Below are positions 1-11,591 of a DNA stretch of 64,000 nucleotides, piece by piece (positions within the stretch are counted from its first letter, which is position 1; each line of letters begins with the position of its first letter). Below the pieces are notes generated by a model, which worked only from the letters and a program-made list of their open reading frames with translations, had not been told where the DNA came from and searched no databases. Source of the stretch: Haliclona indistincta (taxonomy: Eukaryota > Porifera > Demospongiae > Haplosclerida > Chalinidae); NCBI GenBank assembly GCA_964017065.1, contig OZ024790.1, forward strand, positions 8,880,182 through 8,944,181, in the 5' to 3' direction. The translations under genes were made by a program, and so were the position numbers.

Positions 1-1
1 T

Positions 2-2155
2 TCGAAGGATCTCTCGCTCATAGAGAAGCAGTTCTCGAGCCAACAACCAAAGCGATGTAAAGCAGAACTGTTCAATGTGTGGATCAAACGAACACCCAAT
101 GCCTCGTGGGAACTGATCGCAGCATCTCTGGAAAAATTAGGAGAAACTGTACTGGCTGAAAAAGTTCGAAAGCTGCCCGGACAATCCATTGCGGTCCCGC
201 AAGACTCTCGGATCAACTCGCATTCAGATTCGTCAACAGGAGAAAAAGTTGTGCTTGAAATCGAGAAGAGTCTTGTTGTTGTTTTTTCAACCTTGGAGAG
301 AGAATTTGCTGTTTTGGTAACAAATCTCAAGATGTCTCTTGAAGGAAAGCAGGTCTCACTGAAGGAACTAGGACGATTCCTAGACACTCGTCTCGATCTA
401 GATGAGGACTTATCACAAAGTTGCTAGCATTGACAAACTTTTCAAGCAGATCAAACCACACTTCTGTTTATTCAACACTGTGATTCTGAAAGACATTGTA
501 GAGAAGTTTGTGGGAGAGCCATTGAGACTACAGCTGGAGAAGTACAAGTGTGAACTAGAGGAATTCACTGAAACTGCTGAAGTAACTTTTTTAAAGGAAG
601 TGAAATTTCTTGATCAATTTAGCTCAGCAGATATGCCACTGGTCATCTTCAAGCTGACCGGCTTCTGGCCCAGTGTAACTATCAAACGATTTCAGAGGTT
701 CGTTGATGATGTATTTGAAGCCAACTCGAGTGCTCTTACTCACATTCGTGTGAAACAAGGCTGCATTTGTGTAACATGGTATGCTCGTAAATCAGCCATT
801 GCATCTCTAGCTGCTCGAGCCCAAGAGAAGGTGCTGTTTATGCGACATGTTGGAGTTCTGAGTCTGAGCGTAGGAGACACTGTGATCCTGGAGCAAGAAG
901 AAACAGAGAAAGAAGAAACAGACTTGAGCTCAGCACTGATACAAGCCGTTACAGTACTGCTGATTGCACAGAGGCTGTAGAGTTTTTACTCTTTCTCAGT
1001 ACAGATCCTAACTACACCTTAGCGCATGGAACCACTCCTCTCATTCTTGCCTGTGCGTAGAATTCTATCAGTATCGCTAAGCTGCTTCTCAGAGCTGAGG
1101 CAAATGTTAACGCACAAGACAAGCGAGGTTTTACTGCTCTAAAGGTGGTATGTAGCTTAAAAACACCAAATAAAGGTTTAGTGGAACTGCTAGTTCAGTC
1201 AGGAGCTGAGCTTGCTGTACCAGGTGAAAAGATAGTGGCGCTTGAAATGGCTACAAGAGAAGGTCAAGCAGATATTGTCCGGTATCTTGTCAGTGCAGGG
1301 GCTCCAGTGAACGCACAGAATAAGGATGGTGTGACATCACTCATGTGTGCCTGTTTCAAAAAACGATCTGAAATTGTGTCTTTTCTTTTAAATCAAGGAG
1401 CTGATCTTGATATACAGGATAAAGAGGGCACTGCAGCACTTCATTTCGCATGCTATAAACAGATGATAGCAGGTGTGGAGCTTCTTCTTGCACATGGAGC
1501 AGATCACAGCTTACGTGGTAAAGGAGGATCAACACCGCTCATGTATGCATGTTTCAAGGAAAGCAACCTAGCAATGGATCCCTCCATTTTGATTCTGCTA
1601 CTTTCAGCTGGTGCTGAGCCTAATGCTCAAAACGAGAACGATTCTACAGCTCTCATAACTGCTGCTTATGGTGGCTACCAAGAAGGTATAACAGTTTTGC
1701 TAAATGCAGGAGCTAGTGTGAATATCCGGGATAGATTCGGATTAACTGCTCTTCATGTAGCAGCTGAATACGGATTCTTATCTATCTCAGAACTTCTCCT
1801 AGCATCAGGTGCCCAGGCCTCACTCACTGACAACGATGGTATGACACCGCTTGACTATGCCCTTGATAACAACCATCACGATGTGTGCCAACTACTTCTT
1901 GCAAACATGGACTCCGCCCCACTACCAGCCGTGACCGAGACCACAGACACCACAACAACAAAAATCATGTCAACTAAACAAGAATCAATACCTCTGCATG
2001 GAGGGCGGCAAGAAAGTCAACACAGCAGTGCTTTCTCTACACTCGATCAGCTTCGATATGCTCTAGAGTATCCACTCTCACCAGCTGATACTATCAAACA
2101 CCACCAAGCTGACGAGGAGGAGGAAGGAGATTCAAACAAACCTGAATCAAAATAA
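2..2155 (+). pseudogene. Death-domain/ankyrin gene copy 1, broken and 5'-truncated by the window edge
   Basis: This is a paralogue of the intact gene at 4297-6549, aligning from the first base (equivalent to 4382 there), so its start lies before the window. It keeps the end of the death domain (WELIAASLEKLGET), the middle domain, most ankyrin repeats (last about 1860) and the same tail. Three lesions separate it from copy 2: one extra A near 415 (frame lost inside the middle domain), a 5-base insertion near 946-950 that restores the original frame, and an in-frame TAG at 1058-1060 where copy 2 encodes AGG AAC. From 1061 to 2155 the frame is open. Such damage suggests a pseudogene, although two shorter products (about 400-980 and 1145-2155) could still be read, and sequencing error cannot be excluded for the single-base change. 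Confidence 0.8.
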
Positions 2156-2399
2156 TTATGATTGACTTAATTTTTGTATAACATGTTTCAATGTAGCTAA
2201 TAAAAAAATTTGTTTAGACTGCTGCTGCATGATCATGACTACTGCATGAGGTTTGTGAAAATAATAATATCCTGGATTATATGAGTCTAAACTGCCTTGT
2301 TTAATTTCTGCCTGTTAGTATAGCAGCCATATATATAGTTCACCACAGTGTTGTTACCAAGATGAGTGTCACCACAGATTATCTAGACTGCGCATGCAT

Positions 2400-3560
2400 G
2401 TGTGTAAACATCACCATCACTAAACTGCTTCTCAGAACTGAGGCAAACGTTAAATCAACAGCCACACTAATGCTGCATCCTTGAGTGAAATAAACTACCA
2501 AACAATGAAACCCTCCATTCTAGTCCTCCTTCTTTCTGCTGCATGGTGCTGACCTTAATACTCTAAATGAAGTAGGTCCAATAGCTCTCATAGCAACTGC
2601 ACATTATCCTTGCTATTATAAAGAAGGTGTCTCAGTTTATTTGTTATATCCAGAAGCAGGAACATGCAGAACATAATTATTTCATTCCACTGGCAGTCTT
2701 TATGAAGTAGCTAATTCTTGTCTGTCTCAAAGAACTTCTTCTAGCTCATGATCACTCGCTGACAATGATGGTATAACACCGCTTGACTATCCCCTTGATA
2801 ACAACCATCACGATGTGTGCCAACTACTTCTTGCAAACATAATAAATTATAGACTATACCTTGACTACAATAGCACAGACAATACCAAACGATAATACTG
2901 ACGTCGACTCTAGCTCAGCTGTGACCTGGTATACTAATAAATTGTACTAAATTTATAATAAAAGAGCAAGGTTTCACCTTTTTGGTGATAAGAGTGTACA
3001 AAAAGGAGCATAGAATTAATAAAATTATGTCATAGCAATAATAATTTTATGACGACAAACGAGAAGCTCGGTTCAAGCAATTGTGCATCAAGTTCTATGC
3101 ACACTTACATGACTGCATGCTATTGAATTTACAATAATAATTATAGTTTTGCATGTGTATTCTAACGTGTGGGAAACCTAAGCCGGTTGCTTAAAATTGT
3201 CTTCCAAGAAACAATTGTACAAGGTCTAGTAGCAGTTTTTATCACAACTGAAAGTTTGATATAAATTAAAATCTACTATCATGTTTCTAAAAGCCTGGTA
3301 GTGCACTATGACAACTGTGACTGATTTTTAACTGCTCTTCATGTAGCTAGCAGCTGAAAGCGGCTTCTTATCTATTTCCAAAGTTCTCCTAGCATCAGGT
3401 GCCCAAGCCTGCCTCACTCACTGACAATGATGGTATGACACCGCTTGACTATGCCCTTAGTGAAAACCATTATGATGTGTGCCAACTACTTCTTGCAAAC
3501 ATAGACTCCAATCCACCAGCTGTGACCGAGAGCACAGACACTAGTGACCACTGCTGACCA
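2400..3560 (+). pseudogene. Decayed fragments of further ankyrin-gene copies
   Basis: The stretch between the two ankyrin genes holds patches clearly derived from the same gene but out of frame and with deletions. Near 2420-2460 lies the LLLRTEANV block, near 2510-2545 the PSIL-LL block, near 2755-2840 the DNDG-TPLDY and NHHDVCQLLLAN blocks, and near 3330-3510 the LTALHVA and TPLDYAL blocks again, ending in another VCQLLLANIDS. The order of the last repeats is thus present at least twice more, so the family had more tandem copies that have decayed. No open frame of useful length remains. The rest of 2160-4230 is AT-rich and I see nothing else in it. Confidence 0.7.
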
Positions 3561-4233
3561 GAAGCACTGCATGACTCCAGCTCATTTATGAATGAAACAA
3601 TTGAACACTTTAGATAGACCAAGAATCCATACACTTCATTAATTATCAAACGCCATGCACCAATATTATCAAACACCATGCACCAAGCTGACGAGGATGA
3701 TAAACTTGTATCAAATTAATAATCACAATAAAAGAAATAGTACGAAAATGTATATGTAATCATGCAATATTGTTGAATAATTATTGTTTCTTTGTTTTAA
3801 GAACCATGCAGGAGCATTGCTATTCGCTTCTACTGTTTTATAGTCTATTCACGTTGAGGATGGAATTGGTATTATTACCACACAACAAACACTACTGAAT
3901 TTGTTGCGATGGCCTGAGACAGAGTACGAAAATATCCACTGCTTACTCCGCCCGGGCTCCGTTTTTTTTGTGGTGCCAGTGAAAATCACAAAAAAAAGAA
4001 TTTAGTTAAACTACAGTCCATTATCATTATCAATAGTGCTGCAATCTGCTTTACATGCTAAACGTCAATAAACATGACTGTGTTTTAATGATATAAAAGA
4101 CTAAAAGTTCCTGCTCATTCTCCCTAGCGTACTCAGCGTGAATGTTGTCATTATGAGGTTGCACCTCTCTCAGTCTCACGAGGGGGGGAGTCAACGTAAC
4201 GTACATGTAAACAATCTTGATCTCGCACATGTA

Positions 4234-4272
4234 GCTAGACCATAGATAATACAGTATTATCTATGGCTAGAC
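4234..4272. repeat. 25-bp perfect palindrome flanked by 7-bp direct repeats
   Basis: Arms CATAGATAATAC and GTATTATCTATG surround a single central A (4241-4265). They are flanked on both sides by the direct repeat GCTAGAC (4234-4240 and 4266-4272). The structure is that of a minute inverted-repeat insertion with a target duplication, and it sits only 24 bp upstream of the ankyrin gene start codon, inside its probable promoter or 5' UTR. It could equally be a solo excision footprint or a regulatory hairpin. Confidence 0.6.
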
Positions 4273-4296
4273 TAAACAACCCTGGCGGATACGATC

Positions 4297-6549
4297 ATGG
4301 TTGAGCTCTGTCTTCTAAACTTCTTGGAGGAGACAGCCGATGTTACTGATTGGTACATGCTTGGGCTCTATATGAAGCTTCCTTCGAAGGATCTCTCGCT
4401 CATAGAGAAGCAGTTCTCGAGCCAACAACCAAAGCGATGCAAGGCAGAACTGTTCAACGTGTGGTTGAAACGAACACAGAATGCCTCGTGGGAACTGATC
4501 GCAGCAGCTCTAGAGAAATTAGGAGAAACTGAACTGGCTGAAAAAGTTCGAAAGCTGCCCGGACAATCCATTGCGGTCCAAGGCTCTCGGATCAACTCGC
4601 ATTCAGATTCGTCAGCAGGAGAAAAAGTTGTGCTTGAAATCGAGAAGAGTCTTGTTGTTGTTTTTTCAACTTTGGAGAGAGAATTTGCTGTTTTGGTAAC
4701 AAATCTCAAGATGTCTCTTGAAGGAAAGCAAGTCTCACTGAAGGAACTAGGACGATTCCTAGGCATTCGTCTCGATTTAGATGAGGACTTATCACAAGTT
4801 GCTAGCATTGACAAACTTTTCAAGCAGATCAAACCACACTTCTGTTTATTCAACACTGTGATTCTGAAAGACATCGTAGAGAAGTTTGCGGGAGAGCCAT
4901 TGAAACAACAGCTGGAGAAGTACAAGTGTGAACTAGAGGAATTCACTGAAACCGCCGAAGTAATTTTTTTAAAGGAAGTGAAATTTCTTGATCACTTTAA
5001 CTCAGCAGATATGCCACAAGTCATCTTCAAGCTGACCGGCTTCTGGCCCAGTGTAACTATCAAGCGATTTCAGAGATTCGTTGACCATGTATTTGAAGCC
5101 AACTCGAGTGCTCTTACTCACATTCGTGTGAAACAAGGCTGCATTTGTGTAACATGGCATGCTCGTAAATCAGTCATTGCATCTCTAGCTGCTCGAGCCC
5201 AAGAGAAGGTGCTGTTTATGCGACATGTTGGAGTTCTGAGTCTGAGTGTAGGAGACACTGTGATCCTGGAGCAAGAAGAAACAGAGGAAGAAGAAACAGA
5301 CTTGAGCTCAGCACTGATACAAGCCATTACTGCTGATTGTACAGAGGCTGTAGAGTTTTTACTCTACCTTGATGCAGATCCTAACTGCACCTCAGCAAAT
5401 GGTACCACACCTCTCATTCTTGCCTGCAGGAACAATTCTATCAGCATTGCTGAACTGCTTCTCAGAGCTGAGGCAAATGTTAATGCACAAGACAAGTTAG
5501 ACACCACTGCTCTAAAGGTGGTATGTAGCTTAAAAACACCAAATAAAGGTTTAGTGGAACTGCTAGTTGAGTCAGGAGCTCAGCTAGTTGTACCAGGCGA
5601 AAAGATAATGGCACTTGAAATTGCTACACGAGAAGGCCATGAAGATATTGTCTGGTATCTTGTCAGTGCAGGGGCTCCAGTGAACGCACAGAATAAGGAT
5701 GGTTTGACTTCACTCATGTATGCCTGTTCCGAAAAACGATCTGAAATTGTGTCTTTTCTTTTAAATCATGGAGCTGATCTCAATACACAGGATAGAGAGG
5801 GCACTGCAGCACTACATCTTGCATGCTATAAACAGATGACAGCAGGTGTGGAACTTCTTCTTGCACATGGAGCAGATCACAGCTTACGTGGTAGAGGAGG
5901 ATCAACACCACTCATGTATGCTTGTTTCAAGAAAAGCAATCTAGCAATTATGGATCCCTCAATTCTGATTCTGCTACTTTCAGCTGGTGCTGAGCCTAAT
6001 GCTCAAAACGACAATGATGCTACAGCTCTCATAGTCGCTGCTCATTATGGCTATAAAGAAGGTATTACAGTTTTGCTAAATGCAGGAGCTAGTGTGAACA
6101 TCCGGGATAGATTCCGATTAACCGCTCTTCACGTAGCAGCTCAACATGGATTCTTATCTATCTCAGAACTTCTCCTAGCATCAGGTGCCCAGGCCTCACT
6201 CGCTGACAACGGTGGTATGACACCGCTTGACTATGCCCTTGATAACAACCATCACGATGTGTGCCAACTACTTCTTGCAAGTATAGACTCCGACCTGATA
6301 CCAGCTACCGAGAGCACATCCCACCTAAATAAAAACACGGACTGTTCGTTGCGCTCAAGCTCACCAGAGATTGAACAAGAATTACATTTTCCTGTGCACA
6401 GACAAGGAAGTCAACACAGCAGTGCTTTCTCCACACTCGATCAGCTTCGATATGCCTTAAAATATCCACTCTCACCAGATGATACTATCAAACACCAGCA
6501 AGTGGACGAGGAAGAAGAAGGAGAAACAATCACACCCAAAACACAATGA
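4297..6549 (+). CDS. Death-domain + ankyrin-repeat protein, intact copy (750 aa)
   Basis: This single-exon frame starts MVELCLLNFLEE. Residues about 5-88 have the death-fold pattern (DWYMLGLYMKLPSKDLSLIE, then W-L-K-R and ASWELIAAALEKLGET). Residues about 105-340 form a region I cannot assign. It is rich in predicted helix, with a block FKLTGFWPSVTIKRF and a strand-like end VGVLSLSVGDTVIL before an acidic EETEEEE linker. From about 345 to 655 there are roughly nine to ten ankyrin repeats with typical TPL-LAC, LL-GAD and VNAQD motifs. The tail (STLDQLRYALKYPLSP, then acidic) is conserved in copy 1. Death plus ankyrin proteins usually act as cytosolic adaptors in death or innate signalling; no nucleotide-binding motif is visible. 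It lies about 200 bp upstream of AAT-1. Confidence 0.85.
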   Translation: MVELCLLNFLEETADVTDWYMLGLYMKLPSKDLSLIEKQFSSQQPKRCKAELFNVWLKRTQNASWELIAAALEKLGETELAEKVRKLPGQSIAVQGSRINSHSDSSAGEKVVLEIEKSLVVVFSTLEREFAVLVTNLKMSLEGKQVSLKELGRFLGIRLDLDEDLSQVASIDKLFKQIKPHFCLFNTVILKDIVEKFAGEPLKQQLEKYKCELEEFTETAEVIFLKEVKFLDHFNSADMPQVIFKLTGFWPSVTIKRFQRFVDHVFEANSSALTHIRVKQGCICVTWHARKSVIASLAARAQEKVLFMRHVGVLSLSVGDTVILEQEETEEEETDLSSALIQAITADCTEAVEFLLYLDADPNCTSANGTTPLILACRNNSISIAELLLRAEANVNAQDKLDTTALKVVCSLKTPNKGLVELLVESGAQLVVPGEKIMALEIATREGHEDIVWYLVSAGAPVNAQNKDGLTSLMYACSEKRSEIVSFLLNHGADLNTQDREGTAALHLACYKQMTAGVELLLAHGADHSLRGRGGSTPLMYACFKKSNLAIMDPSILILLLSAGAEPNAQNDNDATALIVAAHYGYKEGITVLLNAGASVNIRDRFRLTALHVAAQHGFLSISELLLASGAQASLADNGGMTPLDYALDNNHHDVCQLLLASIDSDLIPATESTSHLNKNTDCSLRSSSPEIEQELHFPVHRQGSQHSSAFSTLDQLRYALKYPLSPDDTIKHQQVDEEEEGETITPKTQ

Positions 6550-6749
6550 CAACTTAGCTAAGCACTGCAAAATTCATTTTTATATTAATTTTGTCTTTCA
6601 TGTTCCATGCACTGTATCAGTTAAGTCACATGCACGTGTTTTCTGGAAGTTAACTGCACAGACTACATTCAAGACTCATTACAGGAACCTAGCAGAGCAT
6701 GAACAAGGAACCCACCGGCTACTGATGTGTTGCAGCTAGCCCAAGCCGC

Positions 6750-8882
6750 ATGATGACTAGTTCCACGGTCTCTCGCTTGCTGCAATGCTGCGGCATCAAA
6801 CGCAGCGAGAAAGCTCCTCCCGAGGGGCCAAAGACAATAAACATTTTCATTGGCTTCTTGTTTTTCGTCAATTTTCAAATGGGCACTGGGTTTCTCGGGA
6901 TTCCCTTCGCATTTTTCCATGGAGGGCTGCTAGCAGGAGCTGGAACACTGGTGCTTGCCTCGTTCGTCAACTGGGTCACAGCTATCTGGGTACTAGAGAC
7001 TCTATCACGAGCTCAGGTGACCGAAAATAAATATTTCTGCACTTCACTGTTCATCAATTTTGTGTTTTCACTTTTCAGGCTCTTACTGAGCACGGAAAGT
7101 CAGATGTGATCAGTGCCTCTTCTCTACCAATCAATGCTGTTTTAGGGACAAAGAGAAAGTTTGAAATCACAGAGCTCTGCGGTATCTTCCTGGGCAGATG
7201 GGCAAAATACATTTACTTGGCATTGAACACAACAGCTTGCTTCCTCTACTTGGTCGAATTCTCCACTGTTGCTGGCGCTTCCTGGGCTGTAAATCTTCCA
7301 TTGAACTTTGCTGGTATTGAAGAATGCAATGACAACGATTTTCATTTTCAGATCCTGCCCTCGGTCGCCTCTTGCAGGAACGCCTACTGGTTCTGCCTGT
7401 TTCTCTTTGGATGCATCGTAGTTCCTTTATCAATGGTTGAGCTGAAGGAACAAGCTGTTGTTCAAATAACACTCAGTGTGCTAAGATTTTTCACGGTTGG
7501 AGCAATTGTCATTTTCTGTGTGGTCAACCTCATTTTTTCTGAGCAAATTTGCACCTGCGACCAGCCGTGGGGAAATACAACTGCAAATGGAGAATTTGTT
7601 CGAGAGGAACAGTGCAATGTGACAACACCGCTCACTGACATTTTGACACGATTCAATTTTGAAGCATGGACTCTTTCTATCCCGGTAGTCGTATCAGCTT
7701 TGAACATGCATCCTGGTATCCCATTTTTGACTCACCCAGTCAAGCAGAAGCGGCAGCTAGGTCCCTTGTTGCATGCCTTGTTCCTTGCCATGATGTCAGT
7801 GTACATGCTAGTGGGGATTGCCGGCTCTATGTGGTGGAGTGAATGCGTCAACGAAACCTGCTCTCTCAATTGGGTGAGTCTTTTTGTGAGAGCTACACGT
7901 ACAGGTTTTGGTCTGGTTGCGTACAACAAAATAGCTGAAATTTCATTCAAGCATAAGTATTTGACACCTGTACTAACTACCTCAAATAAAATCCATCACC
8001 TGATGACAGTTAGTGAGTGTGAACACACACTGACTGTAGCCTATGACACTGTGCGCTAGCTCATCTAGTACACTGTTACATAATAGTACAAAACTGGAGG
8101 AGGTTGATTTTTTGGTGAATTCTAGCAAAAGCCTATTTGAGCATTTGCCGTAAAAATTACAGTAAAATAATACAATTAAGTTTTCATCAATTCTGCTGAG
8201 TTTTTGTTCTCAAAAGCATCCAGAGTGTGAAATTATTTGTTGCCGAAATTTATTTTGTGACAGCAATAATTCATGTTGTCTCTCCTTATTTTAGAATCCA
8301 CTGACAAACCAAACATACAATTTGGGTATAAGAATGATATCTTATTATATTCTACTTTTTCCAAGTGTGGACGTTATCTCGATTTTCCCACTCTCCGTAT
8401 TGAATATGGTCAACAACGTTCACGTCGCCATCCTCGGCAAAGACACTGCAGACTCGGGCAAAACACGGAAATCTTTTATCATAATTCTTCTGATGAAATT
8501 CTTTGCTGGTCTACTTCCGATTCTAGTGGCTATGGCTGTCTCCAATCTTGTCACAGTGCTCAAATACACTGGTCTGATATCCTTCTTTTTGTGCTTTCTT
8601 GTTCCGATACTGCTGCATATTCGATCACAGAGGGTCTGCAAAAAGACATTCCAAAAAGTTCTGCTCACCAAGTATTACGCTCTACAAGACAAGCCTGCTG
8701 ATACTGGCGAGAGATTGCAGTTAATATCATCATCGAAGACCACTATTAAACCCAGAGATCTTTATATGACTCCGTACTCGAATATCTTCAGTCACTGGCC
8801 GATGGTCGTGGTGACTAGTCTGGTGTGCATAGTGCTGTTTGCACTGACCATAGTTAGCTTCTTTTTCCATCCTCAGAAATGA
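6750..8882 (+). CDS. AAT-1: TMEM104-like Aa_trans membrane transporter (549 aa)
   Basis: The exons are 6750-7016, 7079-7873 and 8295-8882, with introns of 62 and 421 nt, GT-AG and both in phase 0. Exon 1 begins MMTSSTVSRLLQCC and carries the first two membrane helices with GTGFLGIPFAFFHGGLLAG, the small-residue/proline first-helix pattern of the Aa_trans (amino acid/auxin permease) family. Exon 2 opens with KFEITELCGIFLGRWAKY, has an extracellular-looking loop with conserved cysteines and N-glycosylation sequons, and the GIPFLTHPVKQKRQLG segment equivalent to the P-x-x-x-x-x-K loop of the family. Exon 3 holds the last three or four helices and the motif LYMTPYSN before the final helix. Overall order and spacing resemble human TMEM104. 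Substrate is unknown. It is the most 5' and among the most diverged copies of the array. Confidence 0.85.
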
Positions 8883-9141
8883 AATGCAAGATGAACTGCA
8901 AACAGTAATTATTTTGTAAAAAACATGTGTGTTCGTTGAATTATCATATCTCATTGTATGCAGTGGTGGTTTCTTTTTTTCTTGCAATAATTAATATAGA
9001 TAGTTAAATTATGCATCAGTCTCTTTGGTTTATTGAATGTTTTGTGGTTAGCGAGGTGGTTATTCCAGACCACACAAGCTACATGTAGGTGTGGTCTGGT
9101 ACTCCTCTACACGTGAAGAAAGACGATTTTGTGACGTTCAG

Positions 9142-11281
9142 ATGCTGGCGTCGTTTGGCAGTTGTTTGAAAAGTTTGTTCTGCAAGCAGAAGGACGAAGA
9201 AACTAAAAATGTAGCGCCGAAGACTGTCAATATTGTTGTGGGATTCTTTTGGCTGGTGAATTATCAGATGGGCACTGGGTTTCTGGGGATACCGTTCTCG
9301 TTCGTGCATGGCGGCTTGTTAGCCGGGATAGCTACGCTGTTGGTAATTTCATTGGTGTGCTGGATCACTAGTATTTGGGTTCTCGAATTGTTAGCAAGAG
9401 CACAGGTATGTCTTAGTTGGGTGCCTGCCATGGTTACTGTGTTGTCTTTCCTCATAGGCTATTACTCAACTTAAAGATTCAACAGGTCCTGTGACTCTAC
9501 CTATTTCTACCTACCTGTCCCCTAATCGAAAGTTCGAAGTCACTGAATTGACGGATATCTTTTTGGGACGTTGGGCAAAGTTGTTGTATCTTGTCATGAC
9601 GACAGTGTCTACTTTTCTTGTACTTATCGGTTTTGCCGTTATCGCTGGATCGTCCTGGTCTATTAATCTTCCACTAGAACTTTACTGGTGTGACACAATG
9701 CACTGCTGATGATTTTCACCTCCAGACCATCCCCTCAGATCTGTCTTGTCGACATGCCTATTGGTTCTGCTTGTTCCTGTTTGCCTGCATTGTAGTTCCT
9801 TTGTCAATGGTAGAGCTAAGGGAGCAAGCCATTGTTCAGTTGATTCTCTGCATTCTACGATTTATCACAATAGGCGCCATTGTTATATTCTGTGCAGTTA
9901 ATCTCATCTCTTCTGGTGATATTTGCAAGTGTAATCAGCCGTGGATGAATACCAGTGAGTTAGAACCATTCGATGATCAATGCAACGAAACCACTTCTTT
10001 GACAAGTGTATCGACACGTTTCGATTTCCGATACTGGACTGTGTCAATACCAGTTGTACTGTTCTCTTTGAATATGAATCAGTCCATTCCCTACTTGGTT
10101 CATCCGATCAAACAGAAGAAGCATCTTGGTACTTTGCTGCATGTTGTCTATATTGTTTTAGCAATATCATACCTGGTGATAGGAGTGACCATTTCTCTTT
10201 GGTGGAGAGAATGCATTAACGAAACTTGCACCCTTAACTGGGTAAGTGTCATTAGTGCTAGCACAGGTACTTACCCATCTGCATGACTTATAACAGCATT
10301 TACATCAGGAGTAGATCCAGGATGAAGAAAAAATAGTTGTGGTGTGCGAAGTGAAAAATTTTCTCATTAATACATGAATACATTCACGATTATATTTCAT
10401 TGCGTACAGCATTGATGCATTGCTCAGACAAGCCTCTTTGCTTGTTGAGAAGAAAGGATACTTCATTATCCCCCTGGATCTGCTACTGTATGCATGCTGT
10501 AGTAAAAAAGATCTGATTATGCATTATGTATATCTCCGTTATCAATAATTTGTATTTCACATTAATTTGTATTGTTATCATAATGCTTCGTATCTTCTTG
10601 CAATAAAAAATAATGATAATTGAAAATGTAGTGGTTGCACATTCTTATAATACTTGTTATGTTTTTTACTGATTTTGCAATGTTTTTTTTCAGGGTCCTC
10701 TAAAGCATCCATCATATGCTCTCAGTCTAAGGATTCTCTCATACTGTATTCTGCTCTTCCCGACTATACTGGTCATCTCAGTGTATCCTCTTAGCCTACT
10801 CGCCATCAGTAATAATGTCTTCGTTGGTTTACTAGGCAAGGACACTGCTGACCCACAAAATACATGGATTTCATACAGCTTTCTTCTCTTGCTGAAATTC
10901 TTTGGAGCTCTGTTACCTATTCTCGTTGCTATGGCGGTTTCTAATCTAGTGACAGTTTTCAAGTACATTGGTGTCATTGAATTTCTTATTAGTGTAGGCA
11001 ACATAGTTTTGCTTCAAGTTCGATCACAGTGGGTTTGCAAGCATAAATTTGGAGCAGCTTTAAAGAAGCACGTTGACCTGCCACATTCTTCAAGTAATGG
11101 GAATCATGACATTGAACATAAGGAGAGAGATTTGCTCTTGTCGTCTTCTCGTAATGTGCAGCCATCTCACCTCTACATGACTCCATACTCAACTGTTTTT
11201 AGTTACTGGCCTGTAGTGGTCATTGTTACAGCTGTGTGTACTGTGATGTTTAGCTTCAATGTGTTTAGTGTTTTTGTTTAA
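9142..11281 (+). pseudogene. AAT-2: TMEM104-like transporter with a +1 frameshift
   Basis: The exons are 9142-9405, 9458-10241 and 10694-11281 (introns 52 and 452 nt). The start MLASFGSCLKSLFCKQK is shared with AAT-3, -5 and -6. Exon 2 carries one extra base at about 9676 (CCACTAGAAC where intact copies read CCACTGAAC), which breaks the frame just before the conserved QCTADDF loop. The frame resumes at about 9690 and is open to the end of the exon. The same extra base is present at the same place in AAT-4, so it is more likely an old shared lesion than a sequencing error. Exon 3 is open and nearly identical to those of AAT-4 and AAT-5. Unless rescued, the product would stop at about residue 173. 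Confidence 0.75.
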
Positions 11282-11591
11282 CACTCACATTTAAATTGTG
11301 GTTGCGTCATAGATAGACCTATTGCTCAATCGAGTAATCAGAGGCTGAGAAATTGTGAAGTCTGCTGAAACAGTCCTCACGCAAACACAATGTATACTAG
11401 AGCATTACCAAGAAGTACAGAAATAGGAACACTAGGATCAGTAATCAAGTCCTACGCAATAATTATTTTTAGTGACAATCGGTTTAAGTGATGTATACAC
11501 ATGTGCACTATTGAGCTATGCCACACAATGAGCAATTCGCATGAAAATTCATGTGTACATAATGTATTAATGTTTCCAATCTTCTCTGGCA

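Noticed and set aside
4368..4946. 192-residue frame antisense to the ankyrin gene
   Set aside because: Shadow of the sense gene; the sense strand has clear domains and the antisense peptide has none.
7142..8059. Extension of AAT-1 exon 2 past the donor to a stop at 8059
   Set aside because: The donor GTGAGT at 7874 follows the conserved NW, as in all copies, and exon 3 with the last helices is present downstream.
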